NCBI GenBank assembly: GCA_934047225.1
Contig: OW204011.1
Location: forward strand, 13,218,339-13,282,338
DNA from: Ypsolopha sequella
Taxonomy: Eukaryota; Arthropoda; Insecta; Lepidoptera; Ypsolophidae
DNA length: 64,000 nt
Direction of reading: 5' to 3'
A program made the position numbers and the translations under genes. Shown piece after piece: positions 62,138 to 64,000 of this stretch. The notes under the pieces were generated by a model, which ran no database searches, was not told the origin of the DNA, and worked only from the letters and a program-made list of their open reading frames with translations. The first letter of the stretch is position 1. Every line of letters starts with the position of its first letter.

Positions 62138-62484
62138 GGTAAGCTTTTGACTTAATTCTCGTTGGAGCACCCGTCAGGTGAGTCTCAGACGGCCAGGATT
62201 AATCAATATCTTCGTTTGCGCGACGCCATTTTGTGAAAGTAAAAATAGATTGTGGATGTAAATAGAACACAGACACTGCATGATACAACAATTCCAGTAC
62301 ATACAAGTTACACTGCATGAAGACCTCATAAGACCCTCAGTAGGCAGCTACTCACATTATCATGTCATTCTCTAGGCCAAGTTCGAAAATAAACAATACT
62401 TTTCACTCATCTAGCATAATAAATGACAAAGGGTTGAGTTGTACCTAGATAAGGGGGCACTGATAAAAAATAGGTGTATTTAAG

Positions 62485-62613
62485 AGCCTTTTTCCATGGT
62501 CCGGTATTCCATTCAGTATTTGACAGACTGATAAACTGCACATGTATTACGGTTTTAAAAACACTTATTAGTCCGTCAAATACAGGATGGAATACCGGAC
62601 CGTGGACAAACGC
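62485..62613. mobile_element. 129-bp foldback, GGTCCGGTATTCCAT arms
   Basis: Arms of about 48 bp (CCATGGTCCGGTATTCCATT and near-complement). Short AT-rich centre. Confidence 0.75.
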
Positions 62614-62794
62614 TGGAAGGACAGGCATAGCTGGTTGCTATTAGGTTTACCTTTTTCTGTCTCCTTTTTTTCTGACTTAACAAAGATTTTATTAGATCTT
62701 ACCTACTCATGGCCTGTCTGGAAATGATAAAACATTTACCTACTTAGGTAATACAGGTACCAGGTGTAATTAGATTTGGTGTGTTCATCTTTCT

Positions 62795-62875
62795 TCCTAA
62801 TGGGTGAGCGCTGAGATGTGCTAGTAGAGCACTGAGATGTGCTAGTAGAGCGCTGAGATGTCCTGGTCGGGAGCT
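62795..62875. repeat. Short tandem repeat, ~24 bp x 3
   Basis: GCGCTGAGATGTGCTAGTAG repeated with slight changes. Beyond it, to 63787, no gene or element was recognised. Confidence 0.75.
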
Positions 62876-63787
62876 GAGGTCTACAACGGTGACTAATGTG
62901 TTATGAATGACACTGCTTGTTGAGCTCTGAAAGCTGCGAGCATTGCAAAAGATTTGCATTGCTCTCTGCACCATTTAAATCATAACCTATGATTTTGCCA
63001 TTCACCAAAATAAGCATTTATAGCATATCAAAACAGCACATTGAGTCTTGAACATGACAATTTGTAACATTTACTAATATCACATATTTATATGCATGAA
63101 AAATGCTTGTAATATGCATGAAAAGTGTCAAAATATGCAATATTTTTAGTTATTTTATTTCCAAAACAACATGAAATCAGTAATTTTTTATTATTAATAT
63201 TATCGCACAAAAGTATTGTTTAGAAATTATTGTAAACAGAAACAGGTACTGTTCCAAATGTTTGGTGGTGAGCTTTTGTCTTCGATCGCTCTAAACGAAA
63301 AAAACAGTTCTACATCCACTGAGGTAACTGGGCAGTATTTATTTGAATATTGTTGCTTACTGTTTCTGGCTAAATATAATAAATAGAGTGAAAATATGCA
63401 TCATCAATAGTTGCTTAGTTAAAATATGCAATAATGGGTAAAACGTGGCTTAAAATGCAACATGCAAATGCATGTAATCCGGTCTCTAGTTATAAATGTG
63501 CTGTAAAAGGGTGTGCCACTTTTTGTGATACTCGCAACTTAAAACCGCTTGATATGCAGTGGCATTCATAAATAACACATTCTACACCCACTGCACATCT
63601 CAGCACTCTAACACTACAAGGTAATAATACCCATGCAAAACTTAATGTTAGAAGATGATATTTGACTTCAGCTTGAGAAGGAAGCAACACAGACCACTTA
63701 GCCATCAGACATCTTATCAACCATGGAGAATTTTTTCTGCCACTGCCGGTGTAATGCGGGGAGGGTAATAGCACAAAATAGATACTA

Positions 63788-63968
63788 CCAGAAGGCCGAC
63801 TCGACGACGGAGCGAAAACAGACGCACACATGCATATACGCGTACGTATAATGATCTCGGCAGAATTTCGTATTGGCATTCACCCGAATATCTCCCAGAT
63901 CGTCGTGCGTACGCGTCTATGTGTGCGTGCGCATGTTTTCGCTAGTTATGCGGAGTAAACATTCTGTA
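63788..63968. mobile_element. Foldback with ACGCGTACG arms
   Basis: GGAGCGAAAACAGACGCACA pairs with TGTGCGTGCGCATGTTTTCGC-type sequence across a ~60-bp centre. Related half-copies flank 42602-42760. Confidence 0.68.
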
Positions 63969-64000
63969 AGTGGTTATTTTGTGGTACTAGGCAAGGAAAT

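Noticed and set aside
61819..62170. Antisense frames over the GC-rich block
   Set aside because: Open frames are expected by chance in GC-rich sequence. No homology was recognised, and the donor site and leader-like sequence favour the + strand.

Overview
The window looks like nuclear DNA of a moth or butterfly. It is AT-rich, crowded with short non-autonomous transposons and 5'-truncated LINEs, and contains one large intron-rich host gene whose product resembles lepidopteran snake-like clip-domain serine proteases. There is no bacterial or viral gene organisation. The order is inferred from family resemblance and repeat style; no database search was possible.

Layout. Positions 1-27000 hold no host gene that I can recognise. 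They carry foldback elements, TTAA-flanked MITEs, hAT elements, RTE-type LINE ends, a repeated ~350-bp SINE-like element and a perfect 97-bp-arm palindrome. Positions 27048-58611 (+) hold a ten-exon secreted clip-domain serine protease. I assembled it by splice-site phase: all nine introns are GT-AG, the frame is continuous, and the product is 416 residues. It has a signal peptide, a complete six-cysteine clip domain split over exons 2 and 3, a Leu-Ile activation site, and a trypsin-like domain with His214, Asp264 and Ser364. Its introns are full of mobile DNA. Intron 2 is mostly a ~4-kb minisatellite. Intron 3 holds a Harbinger element with a Harbinger MITE inside it. Intron 7 holds a hAT element containing a MITE and a full-length LINE with both ORFs open. 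Positions 58612-64000 are mostly repeats, plus a GC-rich block (about 61560-62137) that could be the first exon of another gene running off the right edge.

The most unusual feature is the 99-bp minisatellite of intron 2. Its repeat unit is the last 71 nt of the protease's own clip-domain exon 2 plus the exon's 5' splice site and the first 28 nt of the intron, copied about 40 times. One unit lies inverted just upstream of exon 3 and is perfectly complementary over 20 nt to the real exon 2 donor. The 896-codon antisense reading frame over the array is a by-product of the 99-bp (33-codon) period, not a likely protein.
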